Positions 37,887-45,450 of a stretch of 46,458 nucleotides of DNA are shown here, piece after piece. A program made the translations under genes and the position numbers. The stretch spans positions 1-46,458 of the IMG/VR virus record IMGVR_UViG_3300020027_000016; one strand, given 5' to 3'. How positions within the stretch are numbered: position 1 is the first letter of the stretch; each line of letters begins with the position of its first letter. Origin of the DNA: a virus. The notes under the pieces are model-generated. The model worked only from the letters and a program-made list of their open reading frames with translations, had not been told where the DNA came from and did not search any database.

Positions 37887-37918
37887 CTCCGATTCAATTG
37901 AATCGCCTTTCGGCGGAG
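37887..37918 (-). promoter_or_regulatory. Structured leader that may hide a ribosome binding site
   Basis: On the minus strand CTCCG (37918-37914) can pair with CGGAG (37891-37887), whose GGAG is the ribosome binding site of the beta-helix gene. Between them lie CGCC-GAAA-GGCG (GNRA loop) and the perfect palindrome GATTCAATTGAATC. The outer and inner helices compete for some bases, so it could be an on/off fold. No ligand class is recognised. Confidence 0.45.
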
Positions 37919-37928
37919 TTAACTTTCT

Positions 37929-38609
37929 TTAATAATCCCCTAACCAAGTTCTACTTCTTCCGTTCCTAAATGGCCTCCTTCTGACTCTTAATCCTTGATG
38001 ATTCTTCACCAAATTTGCAATTAATAATTCTAGTGATTGTGCCGCTGAGATATCCAGGGCATCCGCAAGTTCTAGCTGCTTTCTAATGAATCTTGCAGAC
38101 AGTGCCGCCGTTTTATAAGCAAGAAAATTATTCGCCCCTGCCTGATTTTCAAGGCTTCCAGACTCAGTAGTGATACTACCCTGTCTCCAGTAATAAAGTC
38201 TTACTTGTCTAGCCTCAGTGGCCCCGACAAAGTTAATACAGTTATGACGGAAATCCCAATATGTTAAGACTGTTCCCTGATTAAGAGATAAGTCATAAAT
38301 ATTTGCAACTTCTTTCATATCACAGTAGTCTGCTTCTTGAGTGCTTCCGTTTCGTCTCTCTTTAAGGGAAATAGGTAAAAAGAAACTAGTAGGAAGACTA
38401 AGAGTAATAGTGCCTGCCGTTACCGTGCTCTCATACTCAGAAATTAAATTTAAAGGACATTCATTTACTTGCAGTTCCTGTTCGAGTTGCTGATTAGCCA
38501 TCTTGAGATAAGGAATCTGAACTGCATAAGTGAATAGACTCTTTCCGGGGTCATTTAAGAGCGCAGCGGCAGAGTCCATTACGTCGCCGGCTGTATAAGG
38601 TGCTGCCAT
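37929..38609 (-). CDS. Tail adaptor (T7 gp11/tail tubular A-like)
   Basis: The start at ATG 38609 has GGAG upstream; the frame also opens with a TTG one codon earlier. The 226-residue protein starts with helices (DVMDSAAALLNDP) and has LPTSFFLPISLKERRNGSTQ and VRLYYWRQGSITTESGSLEN in the middle, followed by a helical AALSARFIRKQLELADAL and a basic tail. This is the plan of portal-tail adaptors in T7-like and P22-like phages. Probably joins portal to nozzle. Confidence 0.65.
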   Translation of the reverse strand: MAAPYTAGDVMDSAAALLNDPGKSLFTYAVQIPYLKMANQQLEQELQVNECPLNLISEYESTVTAGTITLSLPTSFFLPISLKERRNGSTQEADYCDMKEVANIYDLSLNQGTVLTYWDFRHNCINFVGATEARQVRLYYWRQGSITTESGSLENQAGANNFLAYKTAALSARFIRKQLELADALDISAAQSLELLIANLVKNHQGLRVRRRPFRNGRSRTWLGDY

Positions 38610-38612
38610 CAA

Positions 38613-41180
38613 TTACTCCAAATCTGGATCTGCGCTAGGGAGAGCGCAATCATTTAAAATTGTTATCGTTACTGTATCGGCTAAGGTTAAACAAATAGAA
38701 GTCGCAGCTAACTGAAGTACATAAACTCCAGCTAATGAAAACGCTGCTGTTGGATCTTGAATTGCTGAGCTACTAAAATTAACTGATCCAGGACCGCTTA
38801 CTTTAGTCCATAGAAAAGTAACTCCAGTAGTTCCTACAACAGTTCCATCTAACTGAACAGTTACTCCAAGTAAAGCCTGCTGGTCAGTTCCTGCATTAAC
38901 GGAAACAGGATTTGCGCATGTAATAGTAATAGTGACATCATCAGTAGCAGAGCCAGCGCCATTATTAACCGTAAAGCGGAATACATAAACACCTGAAATA
39001 GTAAAAGTAACTGTCGGATCATCAATAGCAGGATTACTAAATACTGCGGTTCCTGGACCTGATACCTGAGTCCATAAAACGGTCACATCGGCGCAAGGAA
39101 AGTTACCGGCACCGGCAGTTCCATTCATTTGAACTATATCAAAAGCAGGAACAGATTGATTAGGCCCAGCATCAGAAGTCGGCAATAAACTCCCAGGAAC
39201 TATCTCTCCTTCATCTTTAAATGCAATCCACTTTGTTACTATAGTATCCGTACTTAGAGAGGAATCTAAAGAGAAACCATCGGTCGTTAACGCCGTTATG
39301 CCAGTAGTGTTAGTAGTCGTTTCATCCCAGAGAGAACTATCTGCGCCAGTATGGACTAGGGCACTTCTCCATTGTGGGATAACAGCATCAATTATCTTAC
39401 CAGTAACAAATGCTGGTTGGAAGTCAACCCCTGTTACTGTTTCGCTCGCTCCAGTTCCAATAAATTGATTATAATTGAATAAATCATCTAGTCCAAATAG
39501 CATCCGAATAGCAAAGTAATAATAGACACTAGCAGATTTTAGCTCTGCTCCGAATGTAAATCCATTACTTACTAAACTATCAATGTAATCTACAACTGTC
39601 GTAGTGTTGTCTAAGGGGACACTATCTCCAGGAATTTCCTGATCTGAGCAGTAAACAAGAACATCGTCTCCTTGAACCATAACAAAGTCAGGTTCCCATG
39701 CTGCTTTAATGGTCACGGTATCTAATGCCTGAGCTCCAGGAAAACCAACGAAGGCTCCATATCGAAGATACTTACAATCTACTCCGATGCCTCCGTCTTG
39801 AATACAAAGTGCTATGTAAGTTTGTCCAGATTCAAAGGATGGACCAATAGTAAATCCATCATCAGTTATTAACATTACTGCTAACGGATCTACTGTAGTA
39901 GTATTAATAACTCGACTTTGGGTTCCCCCGTTACATCCTACTTTGAAGAAACCTGCTTCATTAGTACCAGAATATTTCTTTACAAGAATAACTTGGGGCC
40001 TGAATCCAACACCTGTAATTTCCTGAAATGTCCCGGTAGCAACAAAAGTAATGACATTGTGCTTCCATGATTCTTCTCCTGTTAATTCTTTTGGTAAATT
40101 ACTACCAGCGTGAAGAACTTCGATATATTGTTGAGCTAAAGTAACAACTTGAGTTCTTCGATTTTGCGCACCATAAGTTAAACTATTAAAGTCAGCATTA
40201 GTGAGAGAACCCATTTGCTGATAGAAATAAGGATAAGTGGGATAGGCCATGACAACCCCAACTGTATATTGAGTATTGTTTATAAGTATGGACTCATCAC
40301 CATCTGCATCTGCTTTAATAGTAGTATACAGATTAAATCCTGTAATACCAGAAAGTCCTAAATTAATTGCGCTTGTATGAGAAAACTTAACTTGGGCATC
40401 TAATACTGAGGATACAATCGCTCCACTTGTTGAAATACCAAGTGGAATATTGGTGATATTTTGATAGACACCTGACCAGCTAGAGGCAACCATAGAAGTC
40501 GCTGAGGCTCTGGTAATCCTAGTAGCTGCGGGAAATACTGGTGTCTGTGCCTCAACTATCTGAGAATACCAATCGTCGAAGGATATATTATAAAGTCCGC
40601 CAGTAGTTTGATGATTACCTAAAGAGGGAGGAGGAAAATCTGGACTGGCAGTAATACCCGTAGCTGAACCTGTTACAGTAAATAGTAAAACTCCGGCCTC
40701 GGTATAAATTGAGCAAGTCGCAGCGGCAGAAGCCTCAGAGCCATTATCAGTTAATGTCATGGTGAGGTCAGCACGATACCATGTATCAATTGCTAAAACT
40801 TCAGTACTAAGTCCACCTTGACCCCCATAAGCTACAATCTGAACGGTCATAGCGGCACCAATGCGTAATTGGCATCCAGTTATTGGATCATTAAATGGGG
40901 AAAACCCCACTATCATTGGGAAATCAGTATCAATCGTTTGCTCAATCCTGAAAAGTACTCTGCAAACTCCAGTAGCAAATGAATTAGTAATTCCTTGACC
41001 AGCATCTGGAGTAGGACCAGTTAAGGAACCTGCTCCAGACGCTGATCCGTCAAAACAACGTAGATAGTATTCTCCTGTCCTTGCATTGCCATCATCGACA
41101 AACAAAGCTTGTGAATTAGAGTTCGGCCAATCTACCTTGCCGCCCTCGAATCCTGTGAAGAATATATCGTATCCGGCCAT
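38613..41180 (-). CDS. Large virion surface protein with two PKD/Ig-like repeats
   Basis: The 855-residue protein is Ser/Thr/Gly-rich. The N-terminal 220 residues look like a concanavalin-type lectin fold (MAGYDIFFTGFEGGKVDWPN; GGLYNISFDDWY near 205). A beta-rich middle (330-660) includes repeated sections with G-F-x-P-x-V or D-G-F-T/S (FRPQVILVKKYSG, FQPAFVTGKI). Two PKD-type repeats follow at about 669-754 and 755-840, each with AG-x-(D/N)-Q, a W-x-(Q/K)-VSGPG core and a G-V-Y-V end. Likely a capsid decoration or adhesin that binds glycans or mucus, by analogy with Ig-like domains on other phages. Confidence 0.7.
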   Translation of the reverse strand: MAGYDIFFTGFEGGKVDWPNSNSQALFVDDGNARTGEYYLRCFDGSASGAGSLTGPTPDAGQGITNSFATGVCRVLFRIEQTIDTDFPMIVGFSPFNDPITGCQLRIGAAMTVQIVAYGGQGGLSTEVLAIDTWYRADLTMTLTDNGSEASAAATCSIYTEAGVLLFTVTGSATGITASPDFPPPSLGNHQTTGGLYNISFDDWYSQIVEAQTPVFPAATRITRASATSMVASSWSGVYQNITNIPLGISTSGAIVSSVLDAQVKFSHTSAINLGLSGITGFNLYTTIKADADGDESILINNTQYTVGVVMAYPTYPYFYQQMGSLTNADFNSLTYGAQNRRTQVVTLAQQYIEVLHAGSNLPKELTGEESWKHNVITFVATGTFQEITGVGFRPQVILVKKYSGTNEAGFFKVGCNGGTQSRVINTTTVDPLAVMLITDDGFTIGPSFESGQTYIALCIQDGGIGVDCKYLRYGAFVGFPGAQALDTVTIKAAWEPDFVMVQGDDVLVYCSDQEIPGDSVPLDNTTTVVDYIDSLVSNGFTFGAELKSASVYYYFAIRMLFGLDDLFNYNQFIGTGASETVTGVDFQPAFVTGKIIDAVIPQWRSALVHTGADSSLWDETTTNTTGITALTTDGFSLDSSLSTDTIVTKWIAFKDEGEIVPGSLLPTSDAGPNQSVPAFDIVQMNGTAGAGNFPCADVTVLWTQVSGPGTAVFSNPAIDDPTVTFTISGVYVFRFTVNNGAGSATDDVTITITCANPVSVNAGTDQQALLGVTVQLDGTVVGTTGVTFLWTKVSGPGSVNFSSSAIQDPTAAFSLAGVYVLQLAATSICLTLADTVTITILNDCALPSADPDLE

Positions 41181-41363
41181 TTAGCTCAGAACAACAATTC
41201 GAGGACTAACAGTTAAATCCTTGAAAGCAGTAGTGCTTGGATAGTCAAGTTCATCACTCTCAATAACTACGACGTTATCACTAGTAATAGATTTGACGTG
41301 ACCACTGATAGAGACTGCATCCCCAACGGCTAACGGATTTCCATTTTTATCATTTGATGCCAT
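41181..41363 (-). CDS. 60-residue beta-rich virion-region protein
   Basis: Sequence MASNDKNGNPLAVGDAVSIS with GHVKSITSDNVVVIES resembles a small SH3-like or OB-like barrel. It lies between the zinc-ribbon protein and the large surface protein. The ATG follows AAGGAGTATT. Function unknown; a capsid cement is one option. Confidence 0.65.
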   Translation of the reverse strand: MASNDKNGNPLAVGDAVSISGHVKSITSDNVVVIESDELDYPSTTAFKDLTVSPRIVVLS

Positions 41364-41371
41364 AATACTCC

Positions 41372-42019
41372 TTATGCTGTAGCGAACCGTGCTTTATTCT
41401 TATTGTAAAGTTCAGGATTAATAATGAAACGGCAATTGCTGCAAATCATCGCATCTTTACTTACTGGACTCTTACAAGACTCACAGAGATTAGACTTTAA
41501 CTCAAAGTCATCGACGTTCCATTCACGTTCCACGTTAAGATAATTGCAAGCCGTTCTCTGGAGCTTCGTAATAAACTTACTTTGGCGATTCTTGGCCCAT
41601 TCATTATCCGCGATAAGAACGAGATTCTTCATCCAGGCGACAGTGCTTCTCTTGGCAGTCTCTAATTTATCCTTATGCTTGGCGAGAATCTCAGCCGCGT
41701 CAACGGCACCAGGAATCCAGAATAATCCCGGAACTGGAAGTGTGCCATCTTCATTCGGCATTCCAGTGGTGCCAGTGGCGGAAGCAATATAATCATTAAT
41801 AACAGAGTCAGCGACCATCTCAGCCGTTATCGGGGTCCGGCGGAAGTCTCTCATCTTTTCAGAGTGAGGAATGGGGCTAAGCTCGAACGCATCACCAATA
41901 ACAAGTAGAGTGAACGAATCTTTCTTTGCCTTCTCTAACTTATAAGTCTGAGGGAGCAATCCCGGCTTAATTTCCTTAATTGAAATCGGAACTGTACTGA
42001 CGATCGTAACTTTAGCCAT
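41372..42019 (-). CDS. Virion-region protein with C-terminal zinc ribbon
   Basis: Start taken at ATG 42019 (AAGG upstream; overlaps the preceding stop); an upstream frame to 42085 lies within the previous gene. The 215-residue protein has an alpha/beta first half (DSFTLLVIGDAFELSPIP) and a helical middle (AEILAKHKDKLETAKRSTVA). Near the end CESCKSPVSKDAMICSNCRF is a textbook zinc ribbon. It lies among head genes, so it might be a head-assembly or head-completion factor. Confidence 0.65.
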   Translation of the reverse strand: MAKVTIVSTVPISIKEIKPGLLPQTYKLEKAKKDSFTLLVIGDAFELSPIPHSEKMRDFRRTPITAEMVADSVINDYIASATGTTGMPNEDGTLPVPGLFWIPGAVDAAEILAKHKDKLETAKRSTVAWMKNLVLIADNEWAKNRQSKFITKLQRTACNYLNVEREWNVDDFELKSNLCESCKSPVSKDAMICSNCRFIINPELYNKNKARFATA

Positions 42020-42560
42020 TGAATACCTTATTCGGGACGGTAACGGCGCCACCATCATGGAGGGCCGACTGGATAGCTGTGCCATCCAATTTGTTTAAAA
42101 TGTCTGAACTTTCTTTAGACATCTTTTCATTATGATTATACTGTGCCTGTTCTCTAGTCTTAGGAACGACTGAAGCAGGAACATCTACAGGAATAATCTT
42201 TAATGCTGCCTTGACTACGAGTTCCATAATGTCATAGTTCAGCGGCAATCCTTTTTTAAAAGCATAGAGCGGCTCATAAGTAAAGGCACCCTCAAATACA
42301 TCCTGAAAATTATTAGGATGGAGGCGCTCAATTACCCACTGACCATCTAACCAGCCATACTTTGGGGCATTCCTAACTCCGGTTTCTCCACGAAGAAAGA
42401 TACCCCCTTCTGAAAAGATTCTATGTGTTCCATATTGTTTCTCATACTGTTCATCTGAGAATACAATTCGGAAATGGGGGAGTAAAGTTTCGACATGAAT
42501 GCCGTATCTCTCCCTTAACTTATTATTGAAATTCTGTGCGTCGATTGAATCTGATAACAT
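42012..42560 (-). CDS. 182-residue head-region protein, unknown
   Basis: The mixed alpha/beta N-terminal part is NNKLRERYGIHVETLLPHFR. It also contains YGWLDGQWVIERLHPNNF and ends in a charged helix and a flexible tail (HDGGAVTVPNKVFNG). No recognised family. Conserved head-completion proteins are often near this position. No ribosome binding site is visible; a hairpin lies between it and the decoration gene. Confidence 0.65.
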   Translation of the reverse strand: MLSDSIDAQNFNNKLRERYGIHVETLLPHFRIVFSDEQYEKQYGTHRIFSEGGIFLRGETGVRNAPKYGWLDGQWVIERLHPNNFQDVFEGAFTYEPLYAFKKGLPLNYDIMELVVKAALKIIPVDVPASVVPKTREQAQYNHNEKMSKESSDILNKLDGTAIQSALHDGGAVTVPNKVFNG

Positions 42561-42567
42561 TAAGTTT

Positions 42568-42596
42568 GGGAGTGGAACTTATTAGGCTCCACTCCC
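42568..42596 (-). terminator. Hairpin after the capsid/decoration genes
   Basis: GGGAGTGGA (42568-42576) pairs perfectly with TCCACTCCC (42588-42596). Read leftward it follows the decoration gene and precedes AAACTTAATG, so a T run is missing. It may act as a partial terminator, a processing site or a 3' stabiliser that raises head-gene mRNA relative to downstream genes. Confidence 0.5.
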
Positions 42597-42607
42597 CTTT
42601 CATTTTT

Positions 42608-42937
42608 CTAAGCTACGTAAGAAGGGTAAAACTTAGACGTGTAAGGATTATAAGTAAATTCCAACTTCTTACCTACAACGGCGGTTCCGGCAACGGCAAT
42701 GTTAGTAGCTGTAGTCCATGTAAAAATACCAGTCGGGAAGAACGTCAGAGTCCCCTGAAAACTAGCATATGGAACAGTAATACCAGTGATTGCATTTGTG
42801 CCACTCACTACTGTATGTAGATAAGTGGGTGTGATTACTCCGGCAGGTGATGCCCTCGTAGTCGGATCAGTAATCCTATTCTGATCGGAACCGAAAGGAT
42901 TACTCTGCTGCTTCTGGATATCAGATACTTGACTCAT
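42608..42937 (-). CDS. Head decoration-like protein
   Basis: The 109-residue protein is Thr/Gly/Ala-rich, beta-strand-rich (AGVITPTYLHTVVSGTNAIT; LTFFPTGIFTWTTATNIAVA) and directly follows the major capsid gene. A small beta-rich protein next to the capsid gene is typically a trimeric capsid-stabilising protein. No sequence family is recognised. Confidence 0.6.
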   Translation of the reverse strand: MSQVSDIQKQQSNPFGSDQNRITDPTTRASPAGVITPTYLHTVVSGTNAITGITVPYASFQGTLTFFPTGIFTWTTATNIAVAGTAVVGKKLEFTYNPYTSKFYPSYVA

Positions 42938-42945
42938 AATTCTCC

Positions 42946-44217
42946 TTAGTAGCCAGTCGGAACATCAAGTCCGTAGATATAAGCGGCAGTGGCAGGATTC
43001 TTACAGAAAAGGTTCCATGAAGCAACCAGATAGAACAACTGACTGGTAGCAACACCCCCACTATTACCACGAACCTCGAAGAACTTCTTTCCCCCAACAT
43101 CATAGAAACCTGGCGATTTCATTTCCGCTCGGCCCCAGAAATTGGAAGCAATGAAGTCAATACGAGTCATATCCCAGTGAATAGACTGCTGAACAGTGAC
43201 ACCAGCAAGCTGCATTGCATCAGGATTGTAGAATTGGTCAAGACCAGGAGTACCAGAGGGCGGCTTATTGATAACAGTAGTAAGCTGTCCTAACTGTTCA
43301 TAAGCATCCAACTGAGCAGGATTCAACCACGCCTTCAGCTTCAACCTTTTTGCTTCCATAAGACCGATTCGATTCATCATCTTATTCAGAGTCAGTCGAA
43401 CCTGTGGAAGCTGAAGTGGGCCAGCGGCATTAGTACCAGTAGAACGAATCTCAGGATTATCTGCCCGAGAAAGTCCTAACCAAGTACCAGTAGAAGCATT
43501 GCTATTGTGATACGGGACACCATAGAGTGAGACAGGATTGGCCCCTGAAACACCGTCGATAACCAATACGTCAGTTGCAATGAAGTCAGTCGTGTTCGGA
43601 GTTGTCTTGATAATCTTATTAGCCGAGTCGTAATAAGTAATCTCGACAGCGCCAGCGGCAGTACGATTCGTGGCCAGAGTTGCGTCATAAACATTGACTT
43701 TCTGACCAGACCTGAGAAGCATAGCTCCGAAACCATCACTATCAAGAGTAACAGTATCGAAACCAGCACCGGCAGACACTGCACTAGCCGTTCCCAAAAC
43801 ACCAGTGCCAGCCTGCATACAGAGAGCATCTGAATCGTGGCGGAACTGAGGCATAGAGCTAGAGACTAACTTGTTAAAAGCATTAACAACTGCTTTCCGA
43901 GTATCATCCGTAGCCCATTCGGCTTTCTTAGTCCATTCACATCCAAAGCGGAGATTAATAGTGTTGATAACTGCCTTATCGTAGTAAGGAGCGCCACCAC
44001 GTCCCAGATCTCCACCATCGGAGTCAAACTGACCAAAATTGCCGCCCGGACGCATCATTAAAGGAATACGCATATCCCGAGCAGAAATCCGCTCGACATT
44101 GGCATCCTTATCAATACTTCCGTAAAACGTATCATCTTTCTCGTACAGTCCTTCTACTAATGGAGTCACTCGCTCCATTTCAGCAGAAATAACTGATTCA
44201 CTATTCTGTACAGCCAT
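42946..44217 (-). CDS. Major capsid protein
   Basis: The 423-residue protein follows the acidic scaffold gene. The N-terminal half contains RDMRIPLMMRPGGNFGQFDS and the expected E-loop-like Gly-rich segment. The middle carries an A-domain-like stretch (QKVNVYDATL, VLVIDGVSGANPVSL), and the C-terminal third has LKLKAWLNPAQLDAYEQL. Its length and position fit an HK97-fold shell protein of a short-tailed phage. The fold is inferred, not proven. Confidence 0.8.
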   Translation of the reverse strand: MAVQNSESVISAEMERVTPLVEGLYEKDDTFYGSIDKDANVERISARDMRIPLMMRPGGNFGQFDSDGGDLGRGGAPYYDKAVINTINLRFGCEWTKKAEWATDDTRKAVVNAFNKLVSSSMPQFRHDSDALCMQAGTGVLGTASAVSAGAGFDTVTLDSDGFGAMLLRSGQKVNVYDATLATNRTAAGAVEITYYDSANKIIKTTPNTTDFIATDVLVIDGVSGANPVSLYGVPYHNSNASTGTWLGLSRADNPEIRSTGTNAAGPLQLPQVRLTLNKMMNRIGLMEAKRLKLKAWLNPAQLDAYEQLGQLTTVINKPPSGTPGLDQFYNPDAMQLAGVTVQQSIHWDMTRIDFIASNFWGRAEMKSPGFYDVGGKKFFEVRGNSGGVATSQLFYLVASWNLFCKNPATAAYIYGLDVPTGY

Positions 44218-44223
44218 TCAAAC

Positions 44224-45450
44224 CTACTTTGTATATGTAATCTTCCCGGCTAGCACATCTGCATCAGTTGTCTTGGACCAGTCAATCTTTTTGAAATCAA
44301 CCTTACCGTTAGACTTTCCTGGTGCCATGTTACTAGAGGGAATACGTTTAACTTCTTTCTTAGTCTCATCTTTCATTTTAAACTTGTCATCAAGTTTATA
44401 CTCAGATAAGACTGCCTTACGAGCCTTGGAAATCTCAACACTTGCGCGTGACAGAAACGCGAATTTAATGCTGTCTTTCAAGTAAAATTGAAATCCATCC
44501 CTCGCTGCTTTATTCCAAAGTGCATTCATCTTATTCATATGGGTTCTATCTTTTTCAAGAGTTTGTCCAATTCTCTTATAGATATCGTTGACCATAGAAT
44601 TAATAAGTGGCTTAGCAATTCCTGAATTTTCAAATTGCTTACCAATTAATGACTTAGTTCTCTTCTCGATAGAATTGGCGACTTCTTTAGTAAATTCCTC
44701 GCTTTTGCGGGTCTCAAATTCCCGTTCCTTCTTATCAATTTCATCTTCCTTACTATTATCTCTCGGTTTGAGCCCTTCATCTTTAGCTAAATCGGTATCT
44801 CCGAACATGAACCAGTTAAGGTTCTCGGCAGATACCTTTAATCTTGGATCGCTAGACTTTGCCGCTGCCCGAAGCGCTTTCTTAATTTCAGGGTAGATCA
44901 TCCCGAAATACAAGTCTTTATTTTCAGCTTGTAAAGTAGTCGTGAAGTTAGCGACGAATGTCTCTAATGCCTTCTTATTCGTCTGCCCGAGCGTCTTAAT
45001 AATGCCCTCAGACTTGCCGGCCATTAAATCTTTTTCGTAAACAGCAAAGGCTTCACCCGTCTCAAATGCCTGTTTGGCATCTTCAACAGTGGGATAGTAC
45101 TTAGAATACTCTTGCTCACGGAAAATGACTGAGCGGAGTTCGGGAACTTTCTTTAGAAGTTTAGCATCATAAGACTTGAGTTTCTGATAAATAGAATCAA
45201 AGGCTTCTAAATCTTCTTCCTCATCATCTTCAGAATCATCTGATTCCTCCTCAGATTCTTCTTCATCTTCAGATTCTTCTTCAGAATCTTCCTTATCATC
45301 ATCTTCTTCAGTTTCAGGAGAATCATTGACATCATCTTCCTCATCAGCAGATTCTTCCTTTTCAGTCTTATCTTCCTTATCTGGCTTACCTTCCTCCAGA
45401 TATTTCAATTCATCTTCCATTCCTAAAACGTCCGCAATTCCTTCAGCCAT
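44224..45450 (-). CDS. Scaffolding protein
   Basis: The 408-residue protein has an acidic N-terminus (residues 12-83, almost only Asp, Glu and Ser) and a helical, coiled-coil-prone middle. It ends in a basic segment (KKEVKRIPSSNMAPGKSNGK) that suits contact with the capsid protein. Position between portal and major capsid genes is the standard scaffold place. No protease signature, so removal of scaffold may be by exit rather than cleavage. Overlaps the portal end by eight bases. Confidence 0.78.
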   Translation of the reverse strand: MAEGIADVLGMEDELKYLEEGKPDKEDKTEKEESADEEDDVNDSPETEEDDDKEDSEEESEDEEESEEESDDSEDDEEEDLEAFDSIYQKLKSYDAKLLKKVPELRSVIFREQEYSKYYPTVEDAKQAFETGEAFAVYEKDLMAGKSEGIIKTLGQTNKKALETFVANFTTTLQAENKDLYFGMIYPEIKKALRAAAKSSDPRLKVSAENLNWFMFGDTDLAKDEGLKPRDNSKEDEIDKKEREFETRKSEEFTKEVANSIEKRTKSLIGKQFENSGIAKPLINSMVNDIYKRIGQTLEKDRTHMNKMNALWNKAARDGFQFYLKDSIKFAFLSRASVEISKARKAVLSEYKLDDKFKMKDETKKEVKRIPSSNMAPGKSNGKVDFKKIDWSKTTDADVLAGKITYTK

